A stretch of 64,000 bases of DNA from Takakia lepidozioides (lineage: Eukaryota; Streptophyta; Takakiopsida; Takakiales; Takakiaceae), in NCBI GenBank assembly GCA_030704615.1, contig CM060732.1:77607053-77671052 (forward strand), given 5' to 3'. Positions 10,593 through 22,740 of the stretch are shown here, in pieces. The translations under genes were made by a program, and so were the position numbers. Position 1 is the first letter of the stretch, and every line of letters begins with the position of its first letter. Under the pieces are notes generated by a model. That model saw only the letters and a list, made by a program, of their open reading frames with translations. It searched no databases and was not told where the DNA came from.

Positions 10593-13500
10593 TTATATCT
10601 CTTCGAATTCGTCTTCAAAAATATCCCGTTCGGGATAGTCTCCAATCTGCACCACAAAACTGTACTCTTGAGCAACCGAACTCACGCAGCCTTCTAGCCT
10701 ACATGACCAAGCCGATTAGGATGCTGCTGCAGGGAAGGAGGCAAGGGGAGAGGGGGAACGGACAAGAAAAAATGGGGCCAGTCGTAATCGCCAAAGGTTT
10801 GCTCCAATAGTGGGGCCTCAAAGCAAGGAGATTGACTCTACCCTAGGATCTCTAAGTGTCAATTCCTAAATTGCAGAAGGAAAGGCTCTTTGATACTTTC
10901 AGAAAGGCCTCTTTCAAAAAAGCTGATATCAATCAGAGTACATCAGGACATGTACCAGTTGAGAGGTTAATCCTCAACATAATCATTTAATCAACATCTA
11001 ATATGGCCTCTTCAAACATAACTTATCCCTGATTTGACAGGTCAGTAGGCCTTTGGCAGTGTAGTCCATGTGATGAGTCAATCAGTACTGCCATCTCTCC
11101 TTAAAAACCTTGTGGCGTTTCATATTCTCATATGACAGCAACGCTCACTTTAGTGAGCAGGCTTACATGATAATCTTTGTCAGGACACTGAGCTGTAAGG
11201 TTCATGAAAGCTATCCACACGCTCAGAATATCCCTCCCATACAACTAACATGGTCAAAGGCTGTATAGCCCTACCTCACTAAACAAAAAGATAAAAAGGT
11301 CTACATCTATGGTCAAAACCCCAGAGGTGGAAACTTAAGACAGGACTAACATCTCTCGCCTACCTTTGTTACCACTGCTCAAGGGAGAGACAGTACCTTG
11401 ATTTTATCAGGCCGGAGCATTGCACCTTGATGTGGGGGACAAGTGAAGTAGCGCTTGCCCTTAACTCTGGCAGCCGAATTGACAGTTCTTAAAACTCTCA
11501 AAATTATTGATGAATATAAGAAATTGTTCTTTGCACGAAGCGAAGATTCAACTACAAACATCTTTCCGTAGTTTCTTGTTTATTTTTCGAATAATATGAG
11601 AAGATGATGATGGAACTGGTTGGGGAGGGGAGAAAGAATGAGACACACGCACAGGCCATCATGCTTGCCGACTGGCTCATCATACTGAACACCAACCCAG
11701 AAGCCCGCAGCCAGGGTCTCAGCTAATCCCACAAACTTGACTGACCCTCGCTTGCCTCCTGGGTCAACTTCACAGCGGTCACCAACCTACACAGGGCCCA
11801 CACTCCCTCGACCTGAAGTTTCCTTTCAAGCTCTCTCACAGATAATATGAAATCATGCATATACACAACACAAAGGACTTCCGAAGGTGATGAAAAAGTC
11901 AACCAAAGTACACCTGCTCCTTCATGGGCTGACAAGCAAGAAATGAAATGGTACTTATAACGTCTGTGGAAAGCTCAAAGAGCTTATGGGTCAAGAGAAA
12001 GCAAGAAACAAGAAAGACGGAGGGGCCCTCTACAAGCAGCCCAGAAACACATCCACACTGGGCCACAGGCCATGATACAAGATAGGTCAACCCAAGAAGA
12101 AAGAGAAATGAAATGAAATGGTACTTTACAACGTCCCCCGGAAGCTCAAAGAGCTTATGGGACAAGAGGAAGAAAGAGACAAGAAAGAGAGAGGGGCCAC
12201 AAACAGCCCATAATTAACTAACGCTCAAGGGAACGTCTAAAGTCAACGTTTCATGCAGGTAAGCTCCCAAGCATTTCTGATCTTTGTAATGGAAGACCTC
12301 CGTGAGAGATTGGGTATCGCGGAATAGACAGTTGAATGTCCCGTGGATCTCATAGTATAAAGGGCAGTGAAAGAAGAAATATTCTTCACTTTAGATTTCC
12401 CTGTTGTTCCCAGCGCAAGCGGGGCAAAGGTGGTTGTCACGTTGCAGATTTTCCCATCTACCAGTTTCTATCACGTTGCAGACTGTGGGAACCCACCGTG
12501 AACCTCCCCAATGCCCTCAGAAGAGAGGGAGATAAAGCTGCAAATAGGTAATTAGGCCGCAACATTCTATTGTCACGGACAACCAAGAATGTCTCCCGAT
12601 GGAAGTGCAGTTTTGTTGTTAGAGTGGCTGGTTTCCATGTCTGCACGACGTGCAGTTCCACAAGTTCTCTTCTGATGCATCCAGTGTGGTCCTGTTTGAA
12701 CGCAGTTCAGCCCCTCCGTATTTCGTGGCAGTAGGGAAGCAACGGAGAGCTCTTTGTTCTCACAAAAGTTGGACATCTAAGCATACCAAGAGTGCTTGAA
12801 ACCAGCAGTTTTGAGCCTGATAGATGTTGTGAGGGCCTGGGCTGGGCTGTCAGCCCTTTGGGTGGAAGGGCTTGTAACCTTGTAAGAAAGATTGTAAGCC
12901 GGAGGATGGCCTTGGTTTGAAGTAGGACACATGCAAATTCCACAGATAGAATTTGTGAGGGTGTTGTAAGTCAAGCTCCAACCACTCCTTGGAGGAAAGA
13001 CAACTGCAGAGAGAAATAAAGAGGTAAAGGGAGTTATACTACTTGCCGTGGCCTTGTGGCAGAGAAAGAAAAAGAAAGAAATGTATTATGTCGACAGAAG
13101 GCCACAATGGCAATCTAAAGAGGCAGAGGCGACGCTCACCTTAATGCCTGATGCAAGATCCGCCATGTGATCATCAGTCACCTGCCAGCAATACATGTGC
13201 CATCACCACCCTCATTTAGGAACATGACAAAGATAATGACTCAAGAACTTTAATTTAAGGCATCAAAAAGAAATGAGGCAGACAGAACAAGCCAGAGAAG
13301 ACCAGGGAGGGGGCCACTCTGGGATACTGGCCACTTGAAAACAACAAAGTCACAAGTGAGACAATAAATACACACACACCTGTTGAATAGGAACATATGG
13401 TTCACCTCTTCGCATTGCCATTTCCTGCTCCCACAACAGCTTTCCATGAGAGTTTGCATCACTTCCTTGCAAGTGCAAGAGCAGACTTGTGGTTACAGAC

Positions 13501-15282
13501 ATATCAAGAGAGATGTAGAGATACATGCGCACTAACAAGGTGGAGGCTGCAACAAGATCACCTTTTGCAAAGTCCAGGATGGGTCTTCAGCAAGTCGTTT
13601 CTCCTTGTACTTTCTAAACGTGTCTGGAAAAAGGGAACAACGAAGTCAGTCGCATTTATTGAAACCCTCAGAGTTCATATTTGATATCTGTGAAAATGGA
13701 AGCCATGGTCTCTTCCACTATGTTCCAGCTATTATACATCACTGATTGATTTAACAGCAGTTACCATGCAACCAAGTGCAGATCACTGATGGATTCCCAT
13801 CTCACTTCCTACTTATCTGTCTCTGTAACCAAGGCTCCACCAAGCAACAATGAGAACTATAAAATAGAGATCCCATCTTACCTTCGCGCTTGTTATAAGC
13901 TTCTTCAGAGATAGTGTATTTTTCAACAAGGGAAGTGTCCTCTAACCATCCTCCTGCAGAAATGGATGTTGGATCCATGTCTACTATGTGTATGCGGTAC
14001 CTACACACCCAAATTCCTTGCTAATTTCATCAATGCTAAAGTTGCAGAGGTCCTCAAAGAAGGCGCATCAGGATGTTCAGTAGGATTGTGTTGGCTATAA
14101 TCTTCTTTTGTTATATATAATTAAAGGGCTACTGGGAGCAGACATTTTCAGTCACATTCCTCTCTGTTGTCGTTGAAGACATGATCCATGAGTACATCCC
14201 TCCTCTCCGTTTTCGCCTCTCATACTATGCCAGCGACCTGCTCCTCAGCAAAAACTGCATGTGTTGCTTTCAGCAGCTACTCTGGATTAAATTTTCAAGG
14301 CTCATAACTCAGCTTCTTCCGAGATTCTAGTCAATCACACAGGACTCATCCCAAGATCCATAGGAAGGGTACTAAACACGGTGAATGCCAACTTACCCAT
14401 CAAGGGGGGAATAAAAACCAATAGGTCGAGAATTGTCCGCCATATCGCAGACTTTGATGTTGGCATCATCATACAGCTGCAAGCACATGGATTCCACTGC
14501 GGTGCCGCAACAACTACGCAATCTCTCCTTCACTACCTCAATCGTTGTCTGTATGGAGTCACACAACATACTGATCAATTAAAAAACTGCACGCAGTAGG
14601 ACTATGTAATTTACTTACTAATCTCGTTCTCACTAATTACTGAGTAACCTGCATCTGTATCAGATCAATCAGAGGAAGTGTGGCATCTGAGTCCACCAGG
14701 ACCTAATGTGACTAATTATCAGATAATGGCATGTCTATCTTGAAAACAGGGTCTTGAGGTGTTATTGGCCCTCAAATCTGTGAAGGTCGGGTTGCCAGCC
14801 GGGTATGCTTTTTTGGCTTATCACATCCTTATGAGAGAAGGAGAGAGATGTCGCTGGTCACATGTCAGGAAACGTCCTGTGGCATCTATTGATACCATCG
14901 TTATTTGGTGACAGAGTGGTAAGGTGCTTCAAAGTGGAAGGCAAAGGCGAATGTTGTGCGCCAGGGCTTTTACATATAGCTTCGTGGAGACGAATGTATA
15001 AGTACATTTGCTAGCCATTCTTCAAATATTTGAAATTCTGGTGCCCTAGCTGTGCCCTTCGTGTCTGCATCCCTCTCTTCCCTCTCGCATCCTCCTTCCT
15101 CCACGTTGAAAATCAGCAAGTGTAAGAGTGGAGAGGATACATACGTGAAGATCAAAGCGCAGTTCAATGAAATTTTGCTTCAGGTTGGAGTGTGACACAT
15201 GCAGCAGCACGTTGTCCTCCGCCTGGTTCTGTGTCGATGGCCTGTGCACATAGCCCCTCAGTTCCTCCAACATGGCAGACAT
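10593..15282 (-). CDS. TFCB: Tubulin folding cofactor B (CAP-Gly)
   Basis: Eight exons join in phase to 256 aa: 15282-15145, 14548-14397, 14000-13882, 13623-13562, 13181-13140, 11786-11653, 11466-11397, 10646-10593. TFCB captures alpha-tubulin after CCT and, with TFCE, feeds tubulin dimer assembly in the cytosol. Exons 1-3 encode the ubiquitin-like domain ([36 protein letters not shown]) and the linker [14 protein letters not shown]-like segment. Exons 6-7 encode the CAP-Gly domain ([49 protein letters not shown]). Exon 8 supplies [17 protein letters not shown], the conserved acidic tail. Length and order match plant TFCB. The exon 5-6 intron holds LINE relics and the exon 7-8 intron holds a repeat copy. 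A frame at about 13,387-13,470 may be an extra exon but is not needed for phase. Confidence 0.93.
10975..11290. repeat. Diverged repeat block, copy in TFCB intron
   Basis: Shares ATGGCCTCTT..., CATATGACAGCAACGCTCACT, ACATGATAATCTTTGT and GAAAGCTATCCA with about 8340-8620, in the same orientation and order. It lies inside the last TFCB intron. Confidence 0.6.
11938..12225. repeat. Direct repeat of about 110 bp (LINE 3' UTR-like)
   Basis: Two copies, about 11,940-12,045 and 12,115-12,220, share GGAAGCTCAAAGAGCTTATGG, ACAAGAAAGA and GGGGCC...CAGCCCA. A GAAATGAAATG tract precedes or lies between them. The same motif series occurs at 3885-3960. Both places adjoin a Cys/His LINE tail, so this is probably a LINE 3' UTR. 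It lies in the TFCB exon 5-6 intron. Confidence 0.55.
12243..12460 (-). mobile_element. LINE reverse-transcriptase tail relic
   Basis: Minus-strand translation gives CPACAGNN..., a stop, then [15 protein letters not shown], matching the CxxC...H/C zinc-binding tail of LINE reverse transcriptases. It is interrupted by stops and resembles the relic at 3960-4202. It lies inside a TFCB intron. Upstream sequence to about 12,950 may also belong to it but is not readable. Confidence 0.45.
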
Positions 15283-17177
15283 TGTGAGAGAAACAGCAGA
15301 TTACACTCCCACTCCCCACCTGCACCACACGAAAAAATACCAAAGACACGAGAGAGAGACCCCCAAACAAACGTTAGGGCTAGCGCCCAAATTGGCTCTT
15401 CTTCATAACAACGGACACTATCTCATAACTTTTGAATCATCTGTACAACAAACTGTTTGCTTGCCACAGCTGCTCTATCTACCTACCTATCCTCATACAT
15501 CCCTGTATAGCAACAACTACCATCAAACAAACGAACCCATCGTCCCTTGTCTCGAACATCGCATTACAAAAGCTTTGCATTGTTGTTTGCAACATCTCTG
15601 TACACAAACTCTGGTAATTTGAGAATACACACTACTACGGTACAACAGTTCTTTTAAGAAAAACAAGGGCTTGTCCTCAGTTGGGTTTTCTTTTGAAGTG
15701 TTGGCAGTTGGCGGGTTCCATCTCATGAATCCGGTAGCGAACGACTGTACTGGGTTTTGCAAGATTATGATCACACTCAGCCAGCTGAAAGTCGGTTGCT
15801 TCACAGCATAAAGTTCCTTCATCAGTTTTTTGCCTCGGCTCACTTCACAACGAGAGAGAAAGAACGACAGCGGTCGGAGTAGAGTGACTCCGAGCCACTA
15901 GCCCTTCCGCACATGGTGTATCCGCTTCGCCATTGCTGTTGATGAAGCAGCCTTCACTTGACATCAGTATATGCTCTGAAAACCAGTGGGAGTATGGAAT
16001 TGTGTGAAGTTACATAACTTGGACCGATGAGAAGAGTGTTGTGGGGTTGAGTGCTTGTGACCTCGAAGGGAGATCAATTTATGTCGACACATTTTGCTTG
16101 CTGCTTGTGGAGGACAGCAGGAGTAGTTGGGATGGGAGTTCAAGAAAGGTAAATCTCAATTTCAAGAGATTGTCAAATGAATGCAACAACAAAGCCTACT
16201 AGTATGTACCTTCTATGATACGTGACAGAAAAGGAACCAACTCCAAGCAACTCCAAGCAAAGCTTCCGGGGACTTGGTAAGTTACAGTCCGATCACACCA
16301 AAAAAAACATCCCGCTCTGCTGCCAGACCACTTTTTTCCAGTAATAAAAAGGAGTTCAGAATGTTGAATCCCGTACATTAACCGAAGAAAGAGCCGAGGG
16401 TTTCCTTCATTCGAATGAAGTGCTGACGAATTAGACCGACTCAAAAGTTCCACATGGCTGTTGGCAAGTTAGCAGACTGAGGAACTGGGAGACGCAAACC
16501 CAGTAGTGAATGAGCCAGGGTTTGGGAGGGCGAAAACATACATAGAATGGGGCAGGTTGAAATTACAGGTTACCCGTAGAGAAATGATACATGGAACGGC
16601 TCTCCTCAAACTATTATTTACTATTGACCTCAGAGCTAATTTAGTTGGGGAAACCCAGGACATAAAAAGGGCAGATGTGCACAAAAGGGCAGTTATAGTT
16701 CTATGTTGGATTCCAACCTGTGTACCTTGTCTCTTCCTTCCTGCCCTACAACCTGCGGCCCAAGGAGGACGAAAAATTGATGGCATACATTTCATGGCTA
16801 TTTTCTCTCTCTCTCTCCAGCAGGCCGAGGACGCGAGCCAGAGAACCAATGCCAAATCAACTGTCTCAATTTCGTGAAATTTTCCCACATAGGACACTGA
16901 TCTGTCATGCGGTCAACAATTGCGTCTTGACCTTGTCTCTACCCCGCGGAGCTGCAAAAGAAACATCCAAGCACACTCAGGCTAGAAATTATCCATATAA
17001 TGGGTTTAACAAACATACCACACTGTCCAAAAGGATACACATTTTGAAGTTGGGCGCGTGAAACACCGCCAAAAGACAAACTGTGATAGGCCAACCTACT
17101 TTACTTCCAATATCTATCATCACACCACCACATAAAATGGCAACTGTCTGCAGAAGATTTGCAAGCCTCCAAAAAAC
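15283..17177. other. Intergenic between TFCB and AUX/IAA
   Basis: This holds the TFCB promoter/5' UTR side and the 3' UTR side of the AUX/IAA gene. Chance frames of up to 142 codons occur on both strands; none shows a domain or a consistent splice structure. Confidence 0.4.
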
Positions 17178-20100
17178 CTAGGAGAGAGGTGAGAGCTTAC
17201 CAGGGCAGACTGCCTCAGAGCCCTTCATGATTCGGAGCCTTTTCACAGTACTTATAAAATTCCTGCATGAGCCCAACACACCTCACTTAGCCTAAAAGTC
17301 CCAGGCCAGCAGCACAAGTGAGGAGCCCCCGCAGAGAGGAAAGCTCCCAAGAATGCAACAGACAATCACTTCAAACTTGAAACTTGAAACTTGAAACTTA
17401 AAGTGATTCATACACATCTCAATGTGCCATGACAACAGTAAAACCAAAAGGGATTCACATTTGCATGTGACTTAAAAGGGGAAGGGATGAGGATAAGACA
17501 CTTACTGCCAAGGGACATCGCCCACAAGCATGAGGTCCCCATCCTGGTCCTCAAAGGTGAGCACAAAGTCGGACCCCTGCAGGAAGTTGACTTTCCGGTT
17601 GTTGCTGGACAAGGTGCTGCCATTCTCTCCAACGCTTGAGCTCTGTGAGCCAGCAAGCTGGCCTGCATCAACAAATCAAAAGATTCTATCAGGTCAAAGC
17701 CCAGGTCCTCTTATTATCCAGTGGACATCATCACTCACAGGAACTGTTGTGAATTTGAATCAGAACGAAGAGGCATGACCAGTTGAGATGAATGCTTTAG
17801 ATGCACAATGTCCCTGGTGACAGAATGAAGCAGATTTCACCTAATATGCAAGTGTCAAGGCATATATATCTGCACACAAAAGGAAAATGAGAGACCAGGG
17901 CCCGGAACAAACCATTGATGGGGGGTTGAAACATGTCTTCTAGTGCCCCAGACAACTTATCATAGCTGCAGTTTTTCTTCAAGTCCACCTTCCGGCCAAT
18001 AGTGATCCCATCCATGTAGACCTTCACCAACCAGGAGTTTGGTGGTTGTGAGGATGGGGTACCTCCGTTGGCAGGGACTGTAGGAGCTGAAGGGGTAACA
18101 ACTGCCGGTGGTGGGGCAGGCCTTGGTTGCGTTTCCTGAGGTGCAGGCCTTGGTGGCTGCCCTGCAATTGTGTTCTTGCGGAAAGGTCGAATAGGTGGCC
18201 AACCAACTACTTGCTGAGGCCTGCACAGGCCAGAAGGGAAGAAATGAGAGGACTACACATGCACAAGCAATCCAAGACCTTTACTAGAGTAGAATCAGAG
18301 GATGGAGCGGTACCAGCTTGTACCACACAACCAACCTACCAAACTTCATTTAATTAGTTTCCACACAGCAGAGAATGAATCATACCACAAGGACCAAGTC
18401 TAGTTGCCTCCAGCACAAGATCAACAAATCTGAACAACTATTTACCTTGGAGCTGAGGCAGGTGTGGCTTCGTTAACCACAGCCGGCCGAGCCTCAGTGG
18501 AACCATGATGGTTAGACTCAGAAGGTGTCTCATGATGGGACACATCCGCACCCACCTCTCCTGCCTTGTTTGCCAGCTGGCCACGGGGGTTCCGTTGTGA
18601 GGGGAAAGGACCGCGTGCGTGCTCCAAACCAATCTGCTGCCAGGATGGTGGCTTTGGCCCCCAGGGATGCATGGCAGCCGGAGGTGTCCCTGGCTGATGC
18701 TTCACTTGTTGAGATGTCACTGGTACAGGCGCAGCCTCATCCCCCATGTTCCCGGACAGCTCTTCTCGAGAAGCCCCAGACATCCCTACCATGCCAAACC
18801 CATTTACACCGTCATTGAAACTACCAGTTCTGGACTCAGGTGCAGGACTACCAATAGCCTCTGAGAAGCCTCGCTTAGCCCCCGCCACTCCTCCATATTT
18901 GGGAAAAACCATCCGAGATATTGGGTATGAACCATGCCTCCCCCCTGGGTATCCACACAATTGCCCCCCTTCATGCTCTTGAGAGGACTGTGGCATGGGA
19001 TGATCAGATGTGCCCATTGTCATGCAAGTTCCTGCTGAAGCTGCCTTCATCATCTGGGATCTTTGAGCATAGTACAGCTTCTGCATAGAAAACTCCTGCA
19101 AAATGGGAAGACGATCAAGAGGCCCCAGGAGATTATCCTGGGAGAAACGGGATGCAGGTCTCTCCAGTGGATACCTTGTCTCTGGGCCTGATTGTGACAT
19201 GCGGGATGGGCCCAGACCTTGTATGGAATCATGTGGTGATACCCCAGAGGTCGGCGTTTGGGTTTGTGAGGGTGCGACAAGGCTCCCTTGAATCCCTTGC
19301 ATATCCGATAGGGACCCTTCTTGCATCATCCTCTCTTGTTTCGGCCTCTCCATGCTACTGGGTTGATCTAGGAGACTTCTTTCATACAATGGGCCTCCAG
19401 CAGATCCTTCTTGTTGCAAGACCCCATTGCTATTGCTTCTTTCAGGCCATGCCCTCTCCTTAGAACCAGAGGTTTCATGAGAGGATGCTAGGGGAATTTG
19501 CTGTTGCTGCAATTTTTCCCGCTGCAGTTGCTTATGTTCCTCCATAGACACCCCCTCTGCCACTTCATTGCTGGGTGCCATCAGGCCAATGCCTAGCATT
19601 AAGTTTTCAGTCATGCTTGTGTGCTCCTTGGCATGCTCCCGATATTGTTTCTGCAAAGAGTCGCAGTTTATAAATGTCTGGCAAGCACCACTCGCTGTAG
19701 ACACGTCAGTAGGGAGACCCCTTGCTTCGTCTGAAGGTGTGTGGACACCACCGTATGCAGCAAACCCCCGATCCATCGCATTTCTGTACTCGACACCAAA
19801 TGGACTCTTTTCAGAGCAATGTTCTGCTGAGGAACTGTTCACATAGTTACAACCCGCATCAGTCTGTGAAGGTGGTGCACTATGATCTTGAGATGAAGCT
19901 CCTCCAGGAGTAGAGTGCCCTCCTTCCTCTACGGCATTCACAACATGATCTTGCAGATTGTAACATGCTCTACTTGAGGCAATGGCCTCCTCCTGAAAGG
20001 AAGACTCAATATCTTCCTCTTTCATGTGTCTACTGTTCAGCAGAGTAGCAGGCGGGCCAAGACGCAACTCCGTGGCACCCAAGTTCAAGTTAAGCTCCAC

Positions 20101-20439
20101 CCCCTGCACCCTCTTCCCCTTCACGAGACATCGTGAGCCCTCCACATGTCGGGGGGATGAAGAAACCTCCGAAAGCCCAATGTAGTCATGCTCCCTGAGA
20201 GTAGTTCCACTCTGGCTGCTGTTTCCTTGTGATGTAGATGAGACTTTGGCATTCACATACATGGTGTCCGAGTTTGCATCATCAGGGCCAAATGAGTCTA
20301 AACATGTCGAGTTATGGTCACCCGAAGAGTGAGGAAGGGAGCTGTGTGTGCCATTGGCAGTCGGACTATTTTGATGAAAACCATGGTTGCAAAGTGTGTT
20401 TCCAGGACCTCCCACATTCTGGACCCCTGCATAGAACAA
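17178..20439 (-). CDS. AUX/IAA auxin-response repressor, long form
   Basis: Four exons, 20439-18446, 18220-17913, 17662-17506 and 17262-17178, total 2544 nt = 847 aa plus stop, with consistent phases and GT-AG ends. Domain I: ELNLNLGATELRLGPP near residue 120, an EAR (LxLxL) plus LxLxPP-type motif for TOPLESS recruitment. KRGFSEAIG lies near residue 545. Exon 2 has domain II, VVGWPPIRPFRKN, the intact TIR1/AFB degron, then domain III (LVKVYMDGITIGRKVDLKK...). Exons 3-4 have domain IV (FVLTFEDQDGDLMLVGDVPW; FISTVKRLRIMKGSEA). III and IV form the PB1 domain that binds ARFs. The roughly 400-residue Ser/Gln/Met-rich linker between domains I and II explains the length. A TTCTATGCAG|GGG acceptor-like site overlaps the proposed start, so a further 5' exon is possible. 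Confidence 0.93.
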
Positions 20440-21049
20440 TGGGTTGTTTAGTCACCACTGGAGAACTCAATTCGCAATTCAGAGACGTGCCTCTAGCAAC
20501 ATCGAAAGCACTCAACATTGGGATGGTTGAGGATGACGAGTGAGCCTCTCTCCCCTAACATTCATAAGTTGAAATTCAGATATACGGGAGATCTGCGTGG
20601 CATTCAGCTGTGACTGCACTAGAGCCTATCTCCCCAGGCTGCTCTTACTACCTCTCTCCTCGTCCCTCTTTGTGGCCTGATATATAACCTCTCTCGTAAC
20701 TCCATCCTGACGCGTGCTGCACTACTAGTACTGGCTCCCCCCTGCAGGCCTCTCCATGACGGCTTCAACAAACCCTGATCTACAAGTGCTGCACTTTATC
20801 AAATTGTGCACCAGTACAGCAGGTGAAAATGGCACATTCATTTCAGGGTGCTGTGTCAGACGTCAGCAAGCATACAGCAGCAAGGAAACCAGTAACTTTC
20901 TTGAGGAGCATCTCTCGTTTTAGCATACATTTCTTTTCGCCTCATCTACATTTTCGAAATGGAACATCTGACAGACAAAGTAAGAAGGGACTCGAGGAGC
21001 TGACCTGTACGCATTTCAGCCTTGCAAAGATCTGTGTAGGGAAATTTGT

Positions 21050-21260
21050 GCTGCAGACCTCGTACACTAGATGTGCTTTTGCTGCCGTAGGAACTTGTAG
21101 GTGACTCACATCTTGACATGGTGGATGATGGATAGGCAGGAACAGGCCATTCCCTGGCCTATTAGTTAGTGGTTAAGACATCTGGTGAAGGTAACGTCCG
21201 CTCTCGAACCTCTCATGTCGTAGAGCTGTCATTGGCACACACACACGGAGACAGCTCCTT
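21050..21260. repeat. Leader block shared with second AUX/IAA locus, copy 1
   Basis: Aligns in the same orientation with about 60,780-60,990: GCTGCAGACCT/GCTGTAGACCT, GGAACTTG/GGAACTGG, CATCTTGACATGG/CATCCTGACATGG, GGATAGGCA, TCCCTGGC, then CTCTCGAACC/CTCTCAAACC. The distance to the start codon is similar (about 0.6 and 0.7 kb). The second half has a weak tRNA-like box A/B pair (TTAGTTAGTGG; TCTCGAACC), so a SINE contribution is possible. Confidence 0.65.
21248..21253 (-). promoter_or_regulatory. Auxin response element TGTCTC
   Basis: Plus-strand GAGACA, so TGTCTC on the strand of the AUX/IAA gene, about 0.8 kb upstream of its start codon. ARF factors bind this core in many auxin-induced AUX/IAA promoters. 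A 6-mer alone is weak evidence. Confidence 0.35.
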
Positions 21261-21863
21261 TCAGTCACCGGAAACAAAAGATATTCCCTTTAACAGCACA
21301 AGCGAGATCATTGCACAGTTCATCACCGATTGTTCCGTACTGCAACTCGGATCGTGGGGAAACGACGGAAACCAATGTTTGTCAATTACTGTGCAAAGCT
21401 CTCAAGGCGATCAACATTGCTAGGTACTACATTTACCGGGTTGCGGATCCTCGACACAGACTCTCATCATACTGCTACGCTGTATATGGTCACAGAGTAT
21501 GGGATGAGCAAGTAACAAGTACAAGTCAAGAGTTGCTTTGATAACCGCTGGAAAGGGATTACCATCCTCAGGGTATGTAAATTGCAGCGCAGGAAACCTA
21601 ACACACAGATTTCCTTACACATAGTACTAAGGCTTCTCAATTCACTCTTCAGTGAATTCCCAAATTCACATGAACAATCAGGGGCACAAAGCGGGAGACC
21701 GTGCAGCCGATGTTCTTCTTAGACTATTTTCCAGCTGTTGCATCTCAGTTGAGCAGAGAGTGTCAAATGTGACAGTTGGATCCATCCTAAATCTAACTCA
21801 AACAAGCGCATGGTCAAGGTGACAGGCATCCACCACAGATCTGCAGAGAATCCACCACGCCTG

Positions 21864-21869
21864 GAGACA
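21864..21869 (-). promoter_or_regulatory. Auxin response element TGTCTC
   Basis: Second GAGACA/TGTCTC core upstream of the AUX/IAA gene. Confidence 0.35.
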
Positions 21870-21947
21870 GATAACTCGAACCACGGTGCTCGTCCCTGGA
21901 GAGCTCCTACCAACTTGCTTAAGGCCAAGAAGACGTCACCACTACCA

Positions 21948-21953
21948 GAGACA
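21948..21953 (-). promoter_or_regulatory. Auxin response element TGTCTC
   Basis: Third GAGACA/TGTCTC core, 84 bp from the previous one and in the same orientation. The pair makes auxin feedback more plausible than a single site would. Confidence 0.35.
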
Positions 21954-22379
21954 GTAATCTAAACGCTGTACCGATCACTGAGAGTTTGTGCAAGCGAAGG
22001 TGAAGATCCGGAGTGCAAACCTATTAATGCCATGCCTTCCAAGACAAAAATGGAACAGCTTGGCCGCTACATACAACACCACACCTCTCCACAGCCAGCA
22101 AAGAGGGCGATAGGGCTAACAAGACCGACGAGAGAGAAAGAAGTAGCACCTTCACTTCTCCCTCCTGAACAAACCGATGGAAATGATTTGGTTTTGGCTA
22201 CAGAGGTTCGCTCCGCCACCTCGAATGACATTCCAAAACCACCAACCTCTCTTCTTCCTCAATCCAACATGCAATCTCGCCCCGCACGCATCCCTCTCTC
22301 TCTCTCAAATTTCACAGAACGCAGACTTCGACACCCCTTCCACAGACCGTCTACATACCTGCTCGGCTGGCGACCGGCA

Positions 22380-22740
22380 GTGACCGGTGGCCGGTCACCC
22401 ACTCGGAAATAATAACGTGCCACGCAAAGGGCACAGTGACGCGGCCTCCGATCTCGTCGCTCGATCAACCCATCGGAGGGTCCACAGCGATAATGTACAA
22501 TACGCCTACCCATGGTACAATACAGGCTGCACAGGCGACAGATACGCGGTGTGGTACGATGGTAGGAGGGAACGCGGGGGACTGTCGGTTGGTGGGGCCT
22601 GAGCGCCGCGACAGCGACAGGCGCGCGCGTGCTCCCATTGGCACGACCGGCGGCGCGGGCCCGCCGCCTGCCACCTCGCTCGCCTCGAAATGTTCTGCCA
22701 CCCCCGCTACGTCACCCCCTCCCGCAACCCCGCTTTAACC
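22380..22740. other. G+C- and CpG-rich stretch
   Basis: Markedly richer in G+C and CpG than its surroundings. It lies about 2 kb upstream of the AUX/IAA start, so it could be a promoter or first-exon region of that gene. No conserved coding frame is seen. Confidence 0.35.

Noticed and set aside
13387-13470. An extra TFCB exon ([18 protein letters not shown])
   Set aside because: The neighbouring exons already join in phase and match the family without it; its acceptor is weak. Kept only as a remark.
17178-20439. Reading the 665-codon frame as an SRO protein like its paralogue
   Set aside because: The downstream exons carry the GWPP degron and PB1 domains III/IV, so it is an AUX/IAA; no PARP sequence follows.
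22032-22412. A 126-codon plus-strand frame
   Set aside because: Pro/Ser/Thr-rich, no domain, and lies in the likely promoter/leader of the minus-strand AUX/IAA gene.
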